Positions 11,894 to 22,572 of a stretch of DNA of 64,000 nucleotides are shown here, one piece after another. The stretch comes from Diplocarpon mali. Its lineage: Eukaryota > Ascomycota > Leotiomycetes > Helotiales > Drepanopezizaceae. Position 1 is the stretch's first letter, and every line of letters starts with the position of its first letter. The stretch lies in contig JAENRP010000061.1 of assembly GCA_024741835.1 (NCBI GenBank), positions 8,826 to 72,825 on the forward strand. Direction: 5' to 3'. The position numbers and the translations under genes were made by a program. The notes under the pieces were generated by a model. That model searched no databases, had not been told where the DNA came from, and was given only the letters and a program-made list of their open reading frames with translations.

Positions 11894-11909
11894 CTGGGAG
11901 ACGGCCGGG

Positions 11910-11921
11910 NNNNNNNNNNNN
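11910..11921. other. Assembly gap (12 N)
   Basis: Twelve ambiguous bases flanked by repeats; the true length is unknown. Confidence 0.99.
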
Positions 11922-12165
11922 AACCGGACCGCTGATTGGGCCGGACATACGTAAAGCCGGGGCCGGATCGGGAGAAGCTTGTGTGGTGTCCGGATGGTGG
12001 CCGAACCTGGTCTTTGCACTGTCTCAGGAGGGCTGGCGGCGTCCGGGGGGCCTTCAACCTCGGCTCCGACCAATGTCACATGGCTGTGTGGTATCAATTC
12101 GAAGCTTCAAGCCTGAGTCTAGACCGGGCACATGGGATGGAATACACACACGAGCTGTCTCCTGT

Positions 12166-12189
12166 GTCGGGGTCGGGGTCGGGGTCGGT
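12166..12189. repeat. GTCGGG hexamer repeat
   Basis: Three GTCGGG units followed by GTCGGT. Confidence 0.8.
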
Positions 12190-13252
12190 GCCGCCACCAG
12201 TGCGTCGGGCCGATCTGACGTCGGCCAAGGCAAAAGTCGGCTTCGTGCGGCCCGGCCCCGGGGAAGATACTTGGTTTCCGCGGCAGAATGTCCACGCCGA
12301 CCGGTCCACGGAGATCATGGCACGCCGGCGGCCGAGCTGCTCGCGCACGACCATCACCCCGCATTCGTGGCTTTTCCCGGCTCCTGCTGCCCCGACTAAC
12401 CTCACAGAGCTGTCGTGAGAGACTCGCCGAACCTTAAGACGAACGCTCAGGTGCAAGTCGGCACATACAGTAGCCGCGCTGAGTATTGCCCGACGCGGTC
12501 TCACATGCTCGCAGGCACATGCAGAGCGGATCCACAGGAGGGAGGCACATTCACGCGGGGCGGTCTTGGACGGCCGGGGCGTCGCCGACTTGGAGTCTGT
12601 TGGTACGCAGACTCTTCTAGAACACTCGTTCCCCTCATTCCTGGGATCATCCTGTTTTAGTATATCATATGAAGTCGCGCAGGGTTTATAGAGGCCTCGG
12701 AGGGTTTCGTAGCCAAGGGTCTCGGCGAGTATAGCAATTATAGGCTTAGGAGAATATGAGAGAAGAGGTAATTCAGAGGTATCAAGGTGTTATATCGGCG
12801 CTGCGTAAGGGGCAGACTTTTCGAAATATATATAATTTGACTGTCTTATTCTACTCCATTTCACGTGAAATATCGATACTGATACGGAACAGAGTCATAT
12901 CGAGCCTCGCAGATGAGAGGACCACAGAGATCAGAGCAAGCATTCAGAGATACAGGCCACTCGAGTACCGCTGCGCGTGGTCAAAATTCACCGGGTCTTC
13001 CTTCTTATATTGCTGCTCGTCTAGTCCACTCCACGCCTCTGGAGTCGCTTCTCTAGGAGCCCCCCCGCAACATATTTTCATGGTTCCTTTCACGAGCTAT
13101 CATGCCCGGGTAGCGCTCCTAGAATCTGCAGCTCGTAGATATTCCGCCTTACCATCCCTCCCAATGGAATATGTTACTGCACAAAGGTGGTCTGCCAGAG
13201 GTAGAGGGGCGGGATCGGCTGGGTGTTGGGGGTACGTTGGTATTGCTCTTGA

Positions 13253-14608
13253 TCAGTACCACAAACTGATAAGCTCCTCACTGACTGCACTAGGTGTTAG
13301 AACGCCATTCTCTGTGACGAGCGCTGAAACGAGAGCGGGTGGCTGGAAGAAGTTAGCATGCCTCAGGTGTGCGAGGAAGAAAAAAAAAAAAAGAGAGAGA
13401 GTTGAAGATAGTGGTGAAAGGCTCGGGCACTTTACAAAAGTGTTCTGAATCAACTTGACAAGTTTCGTGTATCCAAGCGACTGCAGCTTCCGTAGGGGCA
13501 TTCCAAATACAGTTGCAGGAGAGGGACCAAACTCACGGTAAAGTCAACAGCATCCGCTGCGTTGTTGGCCTTTGGCAGCGCTGTGTTGCCAAAGTATTCG
13601 TCGGTAGGTGTTCTATCTGCAAACTTTCTCTCGTCGTCCGTCAATTCCTTCTCATCTTCTGTTTGAAACTCGATAACCTTCTGATCTATACCGAGATCAT
13701 ACTGGCCTAGAGGATAGAGTCGGACGAATTTATGACTTTCCGCAGCCACATAGAATGGCTTCCCAGCCGCCTTTGCTAACAGAGCAATCTGATATGTGCC
13801 AAGTCGTGATATGATCCCTCCATTCTCGACGACACCTTCTGCGCCAACAATCACTAGGTTGACCATTCCCATGGCATATCCCACGGCACCTTCGCCGATT
13901 GTCGCTACTGGAACACCCTTTGCCCGTAGCGAGGACACCACTGCTTTGCTTTCCGTGCTTTGCGCATCGTTCATCACATAAATGACCCTAAATCTGACGT
14001 TTCCGCCAGTCTTGCTCGCCTCCGCAGCCTTGGCAAGTAATGTACCCACGACACGCGATCCGCCGTGAGTAAGGACTATACTTCCGTCTCTGACAAAGTG
14101 TCTTCCAAATCCCGCTATTCTCTCCCTTGCAGCCTTTGCTCGGCTTACAAACAAACGTCCGTTGCTCAGCAGGTGCTGCCGTACGGTGTCAAAGTCCCCA
14201 GTACTAGTCGGTCTCATGGAGTTTACCATGTAGCGCTGGAAAAGATCTGTACCCGCGGACAGGGATATCGAGTTTGGTATCCGAGATTTCAGGTGGCCAG
14301 ACTGGATCTGCGAGCGAAAAGAGTCAGCAAAAGCGGGTTCAAAGGCGTGGAACCGACGGGAACAATCGTACCGTAATCAGGTCGAGAAACTCCGAAATTG
14401 TTTCTGCATGTGATTGCACGAGAAACTCGATGAGGGCTTCAATAGCAGCGACGGGCATCGTAATCTCAGGATCTTCATGAAGGAAACGGTTGTAGGTTTC
14501 GACAATGCTGCTGTGAGTCAGTCTTGCATTTCCGCTGAGAGTTCTGCTACGGGCCTACTCGAAATTTTTGACCTTGTCATTGTATGACATACCACCTATG
14601 CTAGCCAT
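13253..14608 (-). CDS. gcn3: Translation initiation factor eIF2B subunit alpha
   Basis: Regulatory subunit of the eIF2B guanine-nucleotide exchange factor, which senses phosphorylated eIF2 in the integrated stress response. Exons 14608-14559, 14510-14372, 14307-13537 and 13342-13253 give 349 aa. Recognisable blocks are [14 protein letters not shown] near the N-terminus, [41 protein letters not shown], the [11 protein letters not shown]ossmann-like core, [38 protein letters not shown], and a C-terminal [20 protein letters not shown]. The last intron (13343-13536, 194 nt) contains a run of 14 T on the coding strand in its polypyrimidine region. The start is the only in-frame ATG of the first exon. 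The upstream region is shared with the divergently transcribed NECAP gene. Confidence 0.93.
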
Positions 14609-15136
14609 GCTGGTCACAGCTGGGGGCTGACCTGAAAGTGGAGGAGAGGATGTGCTTCCTTCGAAATTTGTTACAGGTAAGTCATGTTTCTCGTCAACGA
14701 GGCTACGCCATCAATGGCGGCACGCGGCGCTAAAAGATAGTCACAAAGCGGTCGAGACTTACTACAGGTGCGCTCGGGAGAACTCAAATTCTTCCTTAGA
14801 GACGGAAATATCCGATGCGCGAAGGAGAATCCCCCAGGTCTGATCGAACTTACAATCGGCAACATTAACCAAGCACCAGGCAGTTGTTGTTGATTCTAAC
14901 ATGTGAGTCCAGTGGAATATTAGTTACGTGCAAGAGCCAGAACCGATAAGGACCCCGATAGGGGAACCCTGGGTATATGCAGGTACTTGGTATCAGTGAT
15001 ACCGTTGGAAGACCAAGCTCCAGCTGCTAGAGTGGTCGCAGCAAAGCCAGATTGCTTCTACAAACATGCTAATTGACTGCAGATAACACCCCAATCGAGA
15101 TTCCCAAGACTGAAAGCAAGCTCTGACCCTGCAATC
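14609..15136. promoter_or_regulatory. Bidirectional promoter, eIF2B alpha / NECAP
   Basis: 528 bp between divergent start codons, with no credible ORF. Transcription signals are not distinct enough to place. Confidence 0.5.
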
Positions 15137-15937
15137 ATGGAATCCATCGACCCCGCCACAGGCCGTCCTCTCCCCGCAGATGCTATCCAACGCATCCTCT
15201 TCATTGCCCAGGCCGTTCATGTCTACAACATCCCACCCCTTACCAGCACAAAAGGCTACGTAGCGGCCACATGGACCGCAGATAATAACAAACGCCAAAT
15301 CTTCTCTGCCCGCATTCGGGTTCTCGAAACCGCAATTCCTACCCCTTCCAACGGGGAAACCCTGAAAACAGATATCCTCCTCGAAGACCCCAAGACTGGG
15401 CAACTCTTTGCCGCGGCACCTTACACGCAGCCGGGAATCGTGGAGCAAGTGCTGGATTCGAGCAGGTTCTTTGCTGTCAGGGTCGAGGGCGAGGGTGGAA
15501 GGAAAGCCGTGCTGGGCATCGGGTTTGAGGAGAGGAGTGAGGCTTTTGATTTCAGCGTTTCACTGCAGGAGGTCAGGAAGACGTTGGGCCTGGAAGATAA
15601 TGCCAAGTACGGGGGGAAGAAGCCCGCGAAGGAGGAAAAGGCTCCGGAGAAGAAGGACTTCAGCTTGAAGGAAGGCGAGACGATTACTGTTAGTATTGGT
15701 GGAAGAGGCATGGGGAGGAGGAACCAGCAGAAACAGCAACAGCCTAGTGGAGGACTTGGGGGCTTCTCGTTACCGCCGCCGCCAGGAGGAGGGTCTATGG
15801 GATCTTTTTTACCTCCTCCGCCGAGCGCACAGGAGGTCAAGGCTCAGAAGAGTCTTGGCCAGAATTCTCAACCACCAAGGCCGGAGAAGATCGAAGACTT
15901 GGGTTTTGACGACGGCGAGTTCGGCGAATTTCAGTAG
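15137..15937 (+). CDS. NECAP-like adaptin-ear-binding coat-associated protein
   Basis: Clathrin-coated-vesicle accessory protein that links AP-2 and other adaptors during endocytosis. Single exon, 266 aa, the usual family length. Residues 1 to about 160 form the NECAP PH-like (PHear) domain: VHVYNIPPLTSTKGYVAATW near the start, then QLFAAAPYT, SRFFAVRVEG, and IGFEERSEAFDFSVSLQE, the most conserved family block. The domain is followed by a Lys/Glu-rich linker (KEEKAPEKKDF), LKEGETITVSIG, a Gln/Gly/Pro-rich segment with two polyproline runs, and an acidic Phe-containing tail (DDGEFGEF) of the kind that binds adaptin ears. It lies head-to-head with eIF2B alpha and tail-to-tail (108 bp apart) with the coiled-coil gene. 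Confidence 0.92.
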   Translation: MESIDPATGRPLPADAIQRILFIAQAVHVYNIPPLTSTKGYVAATWTADNNKRQIFSARIRVLETAIPTPSNGETLKTDILLEDPKTGQLFAAAPYTQPGIVEQVLDSSRFFAVRVEGEGGRKAVLGIGFEERSEAFDFSVSLQEVRKTLGLEDNAKYGGKKPAKEEKAPEKKDFSLKEGETITVSIGGRGMGRRNQQKQQQPSGGLGGFSLPPPPGGGSMGSFLPPPPSAQEVKAQKSLGQNSQPPRPEKIEDLGFDDGEFGEFQ

Positions 15938-16045
15938 CGATACAGGATAGAGATACCAAGCAAGATTTGTTCAAGTTCAGTCGGTTGGTTGCTACTTTCC
16001 CTCGGGACATCCGGTCACATTCCAGAAATGCTTCAGACCTAAGCA

Positions 16046-17209
16046 CTATGCATTATCCAATCGTCCTTGCACACCCCCGACCTGTGCTGACTGATTCACA
16101 TAGAAACCCAGATACTCTCCACCTTCCCTTTCCTCGCCCAAAGCCTCAACTTCTTCTTGCTCTGTGGCAGTAGGTTGCCAGATTTCCGAGTGCCCAGGCA
16201 GCGAAGGGAAGCTGTGGCGTTTGTGTACTGGAATCAGGGTGTTGACTGTGTTCGTGGAAAGGAGTCTGAGTTCGACACTGTCCATGGAAGCAGATCGCTG
16301 CGACGCAGTCGATTTGTACAGAGAGTTCGCACCGGCCAGGAAACAATCACCCTCCTCGGCTTTTCTGGGGGTCGCCTCTCCACAGTTGGGCGAGCAAGCC
16401 GCGGATTGAGAAGCATATGTGAGATCTGTGACATCGAGCTGGCCGACGATTCCTTGCCGCTGCCAACCTGGCCATTCCAGCCATTCTGTCTGAGGAGCCT
16501 GGTAGAGAGGTGAGAACCATTCTGGAAGCTGGCACTCTTGCTGTGCCGGGTTCAGCTGCATCCTCTGCATCTGCTGTATGCCATGGCGCAGCCCTTGCTG
16601 GTAACTGAAGAAGCGTTCTTGCTGCAGCATATCTTGCTGACGACGCTCATGCTCGATCTGGGTCCACCCCTCCCTCGACTGGATTTCGTACGTCACCTGG
16701 CCTAAACGTGCCAGTATTGCATGCTCTTGTTGCGTGGTTTCTTCGAGTTGACACTTTAGCCAGCCGATATGCTTCTTGTTCTTCCGGCGGGTGAAATGCA
16801 AGCTATCCTGGCTCAGCGTCTCCTCTAGACGGCCCTTTATTCGCAACAGCTGTGTGACGTTGTGGTTCTGCTGTTGCAGTGAGTCGACGAGGTAGGTCCG
16901 TTCCAGATGAAGAGCTTCGAAGGAGCGAGGTGACAGTTCCAAACCGCTCATAGTGTGACCCCATGCCGCCGTGCCGAGTACGGAATTTGAGTGACAAATT
17001 AGAGCTTGTGGTACAGCGGAGAGATCCGCGTTTGCTGGACTGTTGCCTATAGACCTGCCGCCCGCCCCAGCTCTGGAGTTCCCTCGACGAACTTGCCAAT
17101 GGCCTCTATGGTTTTCTCTGTTGTCCGAAATGGCCATCGAACTTGTAGCCATCGAAGTCTGGTTCGAAGAGGGGTGGATGTGAGGTAATACATCAACATC
17201 CGTTACCAT
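16046..17209 (-). CDS. Hypothetical coiled-coil protein
   Basis: One continuous 387-codon frame beginning with ATG at 17209. No family recognised. Residues about 95-215 are rich in Glu, Gln, Leu, Arg and Lys in heptad-like spacing (for example LVDSLQQQNHNVTQLLRIKG and QLEETTQQEHAILARLGQ), suggesting a long coiled coil. A Gln/Met-rich stretch (GIQQMQRMQLNPAQQE) and a low-complexity, Ser-rich C-terminal half follow. There is no basic region preceding the coiled coil that would make it a clear bZIP, although RRKNKKHIGWLKCQLEE looks superficially similar. There is no signal peptide or membrane segment. The length of the frame and its Gln-rich composition support a real gene, probably nuclear or cytoplasmic; function unknown. 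Confidence 0.6.
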   Translation of the reverse strand: MVTDVDVLPHIHPSSNQTSMATSSMAISDNRENHRGHWQVRRGNSRAGAGGRSIGNSPANADLSAVPQALICHSNSVLGTAAWGHTMSGLELSPRSFEALHLERTYLVDSLQQQNHNVTQLLRIKGRLEETLSQDSLHFTRRKNKKHIGWLKCQLEETTQQEHAILARLGQVTYEIQSREGWTQIEHERRQQDMLQQERFFSYQQGLRHGIQQMQRMQLNPAQQECQLPEWFSPLYQAPQTEWLEWPGWQRQGIVGQLDVTDLTYASQSAACSPNCGEATPRKAEEGDCFLAGANSLYKSTASQRSASMDSVELRLLSTNTVNTLIPVHKRHSFPSLPGHSEIWQPTATEQEEVEALGEEREGGEYLGFYVNQSAQVGGVQGRLDNA

Positions 17210-19476
17210 TGATACCGTGTAGTGAACAAGGCAAAACTTTCAGCAGCAGCACTCCCTGAGAAACACAGATACTGCAGTAGGAGGAAAGTGACTGGAAGGT
17301 TTTGGTCTTCTATAGCATCGCGGAGTCTGCAAAGAAAGAGGAAATAGCACCCACGTGCATGATGGTCTACAACAAAGAACAGTATTACGTAGCTAGTCCT
17401 TTTGGGCGGACGACCGAAAGACCTTGCGAATTCCACAACAAAGAAAGGTTCTTTCGAACAGTGAATGTGCTTTCTGAAAAAGCAACATCTCTTTGCCCAA
17501 AACCATTTGTTTTCGGTCGCCAAGCCATAGGTGGTCCCTCGGAGCTTTTGATGGAATTCAGAAAGACTTTGCGTGACGAGGAACCGCAATATGTTATTTA
17601 GCAGAAGACAAGTGTACCTGGTTTATCACGCTATCCCAAGAGGATAATCAACAATAACATAGTAGCAATAGAACACAGCACACCATAATCGTAGCCACCC
17701 GCAGTGATAAGGTTGTATCTACATCGACGCCGCATCCATCTTGATCAGCTTCGGTCGGATCTAATCAGACGTTGAAGTCAGCATTGTGGTGCGGCATGAC
17801 GGATAAGGTTTGACACTGGGTAGGAAACACAGTCTGTTTGGAATGGAGGAGGGTAACAAGGCAACCCCGGATTATAGTTTTCACTCTACAGCTTTTTTGG
17901 GGGGGGGGGCCTCATACCTACTTGGCCCACCCTGGATTATTTGCAGTAAAGATAATGTATATTAGATCAAAAGAAGGTGGATGATGTGATCTGAGTTACA
18001 AAAAGAGAAATGTACGCGATAGAAGACTGCATTTGCGATCAACGCCTAAACCTCGAAGTGATTATGAGAGAAGAGGCGACCTTGCCCGGCAGAGGGCAGC
18101 ACCTACACAGGAATGGGCTAAATAAGAACCTTTTAATCCTTTCATAGAAAACAATAGAAATATATACGATGTTACCCCTACAACAAACCCTGGTCTAGAG
18201 GCGAGTCATTCTTCACTTTTTTCCTGTTGTTGTGGCTGATTTGCAAGGAAAAAGGTTCGGTACTCAAAAGACGGGGGATGACACTTAATCGGGAATCGAT
18301 CAAAACGGCATGAGATCTTAAGGCAGACGCTAATATGACATGGAAATTCGCCCACACCGCTTTGGCCCGGTTAGCAAGCTGACATGGAGAAATCAGAGGT
18401 TGGACCTGGGTGGATAAGGCACGTCAAGTATTATATCCACAACATGATAGAAAAAAGTGGTTGACACGTTTGAAGGAGGAGCCTCGCCTGTTAAAGTGGC
18501 GTTTATGCGGGTGTGCCTTATGGCCTCATGCCATTTTGATCGATTCCCTTGCTCGCTGGACCGGTGGCCTCTGGTAAGGATATCGGGTTTTGCACAGCCT
18601 CATCCGACAAAGCAGATGTGAGGCCGGACTGGGCCGAAGAAATCCCCTGCGGCCGTGTGGGCAGAAGCACGAGGCAAAGAAGAGAAAACGAAGCACCAAG
18701 ACCCGTCGGGCAGAGAGGATACAATCACGAAGACGGGGAGGAGGTAGAGAAGAGGATGAGAGAGAGCCACACAACCAGCGATTGTCCGATCCAACTCACT
18801 TGGAGATGTCAACGTCTCGCCCCATGGCAGGACTTCACTGTGAGGGGAAGTATAAATACATATATTACCGGCTCGTAAGGTGCAGGAATGGAAATAGAAA
18901 CCGAAGCGGACTAATTCAAGCCCGCCGGCCGTCCGTCCAAGTGGGGCTCGGGGGGGATCCGGCCAATGATAGACATGTGACCTTGCAGGGGCCTATCGGA
19001 CGGGCGATCGCAGCGTCATGAGCTTGGCGCTCGGTATTCACAACACCACCACAGCCACGGCTGCAATGCTGTACCAGGCTTGTAACCCGTTGACCTCTCT
19101 TGTCGCGGACCGGCGACCATCTTCCTCTTGTCCTCACCTCCTCATCTAAGTCTTTGCTGTTCGGCTTCTCCTTCTTCTCCTACAACCCCATCCCTCTCCT
19201 AGTATACCTCAACCATACCCATCGGCAGTCTTACTTGTTGAGGGGCGCGTGGGACACTCCACCACTTCCCTGCCGCTCCCCTGCAAATCCCGTATCTAAT
19301 CAAGGGAGCATGAAATCGCCAACGCGAGTCCTCCGACGCCATTAAAAGACCTTCGATCACTTTCCGTCTTGCTGCCGAGAACAGCTTCTTTGTTTCGATA
19401 CTCGCAGCAGCAGGTCACAAATCTACACGTTTGTTGGGCCTCTGGCCTGTCATAGCCGCTCGCTTTTCCCCCGGCA
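17210..19476. other. Long gene-poor intergenic region upstream of CSC1-type channel
   Basis: 2.27 kb without a credible gene. It includes T6 followed by G11 at about 17893-17909 and one copy of a dispersed repeat at 18491-18550. The last 300 bp before the channel start are pyrimidine-rich, like a fungal 5' leader. The 99-codon frame at 17302 begins with TTG and has no recognisable features. Confidence 0.5.
18491..18550. repeat. Dispersed repeat, copy A
   Basis: Related to 31884-31939: the core TGCCTTATGGYCTCWTGCCATTT is shared with two mismatches, and weaker similarity extends on both sides. Confidence 0.6.
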
Positions 19477-22400
19477 ATGAATGCCTTCACATTTATCGAT
19501 AGCCTCCTCAGGAGGGATGAGGAGTCAGGAGCGAAAAAGCTGCTCGATCTCCTCAAGAACCCCTTTTCAGCCCAGGTATGGATTCTCCGGTCCTTCCAAT
19601 ACGTACTTGGCATCTCTAAGACTGTGTAGCTGGCGCAAAGTTCCGTACTCGCTAGTTTGGGAACCTCCATTGGCTTCACCCTACTCCTCGCTATCGGTTT
19701 CTCCGCCCTTCGACCCTTCAATTCCCTCGTTTACGCACCGAAGCTCAAAATTGCCGATGAGAGACATGCGCCGCCCCCGTTAGGGAAGGGCATATTCTCA
19801 TGGGTTGCGCCCATCTTGAAGACAAAGGAACAGGATCTCATCATCTTGATCGGTTTGGACGCCGTGGTTTTCTTGCGGATCCTGCTCATGTGCCGGAACA
19901 TCTTTCTGGTCATGACGGTCATCGGCTGTGCCATCCTAATCCCGATCAACTGGACAAATTCTGGCGGAGAAGCATTCAAGCAGGCAACTACACTCGCACG
20001 GGTCACGCCAGTGAATACTTTCGGAAGTGCGAACTGGGGCATGGCAATCTGTGCCTGGGTGTTCAATTCTATAATCGCGGGGTTCTTATGGTGGAATTAC
20101 AGAGTCATCCTGAGGCTACGGAGACAATATTATGATAGCCCGGAGTACCGGGCTAGTTTGCACGCGAGAACCCTGATGGTATGACTCGGTACCTACCCTG
20201 ATAATAATCTGCTAATGTGAATTTAGGTCAATGATATCCCGAAAGATTTTCGTTCGAATGAAGGCATCGGAAGATTGATTGATCAGGTCGCCCCGACATC
20301 CTCTTTCTCAAGGACAGCAATTGCACGGAATACAAAGGAACTGCCAGAGCTCATCGAGCAGCATAACCAGACAGTTCGAAGTCTCGAAAAACACCTAGCA
20401 AAATATCTCAAAGACCCGAACCAACTCCCTTCTCGAAGACCAGAATGTAAACCTTCGAAAGACGATCCTAACTGGGGCACCTACCCAAAGGGGCAAAAGC
20501 TGGATGCCATCGAGTATCTGACAGGCCGAATAAAACAGCTGGAGTTGGAAATTAAGGAAGTGCGCCTTACAGTCGACAACCGGAATCCCCTGCCATATGG
20601 TTTTGCAAGCTACGAGGAAATTGCTGAAGCTCACAGCATTGCGTATGCGGCAAAGAAAAAGCATCCGGAGGGCACTACAATCGTGCTGGCTCCAAGACCA
20701 AACGATATTATATGGAAGAACATGCCTCTTAACAAGTCACAGCGACGTCGTCGAAGGATCGTGAATAACATTTGGGTTACTCTATTGACTTTGGCCTGGA
20801 TTGCGCCAAATGCTATGATCTCAATCTTCGTGATCAGTCTTGCGAATCTTGGTCACGTCTGGCCAGCTTTTCAGACCTCTCTAGAGCGTCATACAACTTG
20901 GTGGTCTATTGTTCAGGGTGTCGCTTCACCAGCTATCACATCGTTGGTCTACCTCGTTTTGCCAATAATCTTCCGTCGGCTTGCTATCCGAGCCGGAGAC
21001 CGGACAAAGACTGCACGCGAGCGCCACGTCGCGGGCGAACTTTATACCTTTTTCGTATTCAACTTTTTGATCGTGTTCTCGTCGTTCAGCACCGTTTGGA
21101 CATTCGTCTCGACCATCATTGAAAATACGAACGACGGTAAAGATGCTTGGCAGGCCATTCAGGATGCAAATTTTGCCCAGGCACTGTTCATCTCTCTCTG
21201 CAATATTTCGCCCTTCTGGATCACTTGGTTGCTCCAGCGTAATTTGGGAGCTGCCGTCGACTTGGCCCAGCTATGGACTCTGGTCTGGAGTTTCTGCATC
21301 CGGAAATTCTCTAACCCTACCCCAAGAGAGATGATTGAACTTACAGCCCCACCTGCATTTGACTACGCCTCTTATTACAATTACTTCTTATTTTACAGCA
21401 CTGTCACATTATGCTTCGCTACTATTCAACCACTCGCGATCCCAGCCTGTGCTCTGTACTTTGCACTCGACGTCTACCTGAAGAAATATCTACTCCTTTA
21501 TATCTTCATCACAAAGACAGAATCTGGTGGTATGTTCTGGCGCATGTTCTTCAACAGGATGGTCTTTGCTGCCATGATCTCAAACCTGGTAGTCTTCCTC
21601 TCGGTCTGGGTTCACGGAGATGGTCAGCATATGGAGGCATTTGCGATTGTGCCTCTGCCGTTCCTTCTGGGAGCCTTCAAATGGGTTTGCAAGAGGAACT
21701 TCGACGATAAAATCCACTACTACGTCCAAGCTAGCGTGCACAAAGACCCCGAGGCCGACCGCTCCAAGCTTTTTGACGCCAAGCGAGACAAACTTGCAGC
21801 CCGATTTGGCCATCCTGCTCTCTACCGCCCGTTGATCACACCCATGGTTCATGCAAAAGCGCAGAATATCCTAGCGTCAATCTACGGCGGACGTCTCTCG
21901 GACAGCAACGCCGTCGGATCCAGTGAATCCGCCTCTATCTCCGGATACTCCGATACCTACGCTCTCAACCCTATGCAAGTAGGCCATGCTGGAAAGAAGA
22001 AGACAGCGGGTGGAATCCCCGGGTTCGAGGTGGTACCCGAAAACAAACTCGACTTCGCATACTTCAAAGGCCGCCACGAGTTCGGCGACGAGCATGGTGG
22101 AGGTGGTGGGATCTACGGAAGAGCTGAAGATATCATCCGATCCGACACGCCTGGTAGCTCGACGATTTTCGGCGGTTCAGACTCGAGACCTGGCACACCC
22201 AATCACCCGCACTTGGGGGGCATGGGGACGCCTCCTCCGGTTCCACAGGGTGAGCGCAGGATGTCAGGCGTATCTTATGATGCGCAGGGTGATGGTGGTC
22301 GCAGCGGGTACCACCCCGTATACGGGCACTACAGAAACGAAAGTGAGGTGAACCTGGTAGTCGGGGCTGCAGAGCACCCAGTTTCAACACCAGGTCCGGT

Positions 22401-22572
22401 TGGACATTCCGAAGTCAGAGACACGAGTCAGGAGAGAAGAGCGCCTGGATTCTTGGGCGGTGGTCCACAAGGCTACGGCGGCCTGCCGCAAGAAGAGGAT
22501 AATGACCCTAACTCCTATGACTATTTCCGGACGCGGAGGCAGAACGCTGGGTGGCAAGGATGGGGCGCGTAG
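19477..22572 (+). CDS. CSC1/OSCA/TMEM63-type mechanosensitive cation channel
   Basis: Polytopic membrane protein of the calcium-permeable stress-gated (hyperosmolality- or tension-gated) channel family, fungal CSC1/RSN1/PHM7 branch. Exons 19477-19575, 19630-20178 and 20227-22572 give 997 aa. The layout follows the family: an N-terminal TM region (SIGFTLLLAIGFSALRPFNS, then LIILIGLDAVVFLRILLM and VIGCAILIPINW), a cytosolic RRM-like domain with VNDIPKDFRSNEGI and a Lys-rich loop, then a bundle of about seven helices beginning TLAWIAPNAMISIFVISLANL. The C-terminal 200 residues are predicted-disordered, rich in Gly, Ser and Pro. The second intron (20179-20226) is only 48 nt. Site could be plasma membrane or an internal membrane; the sequence does not decide. 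Confidence 0.9.

Larger units (their letters stand above)
11446..13252. other. Repeat-rich intergenic region with assembly gap
   Basis: About 1.8 kb between the Zn2Cys6 start and the eIF2B alpha stop. It contains YCGGA repeats (11471-11510), an 8-bp tandem repeat (11862-11893), a 12-N gap (11910-11921) and a GTCGGG repeat (12166-12189). From about 12650 to 12900 base composition becomes AT-rich (motifs such as TATATATAAT), possibly a degenerate transposon fragment. The 230-codon open frame at 12756-13448 runs into antisense eIF2B alpha exon and intron and looks accidental. Confidence 0.5.

Noticed and set aside
12756..13448. 230-codon open frame on the plus strand
   Set aside because: It overlaps, antisense, the last exon and intron of eIF2B alpha, begins in AT-rich possible transposon debris, and has no domain or family-like pattern.
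16046..17209. bZIP transcription factor call for the coiled-coil gene
   Set aside because: No basic region with the conserved Asn/Arg spacing precedes the heptads; left as a coiled-coil protein of unknown function.
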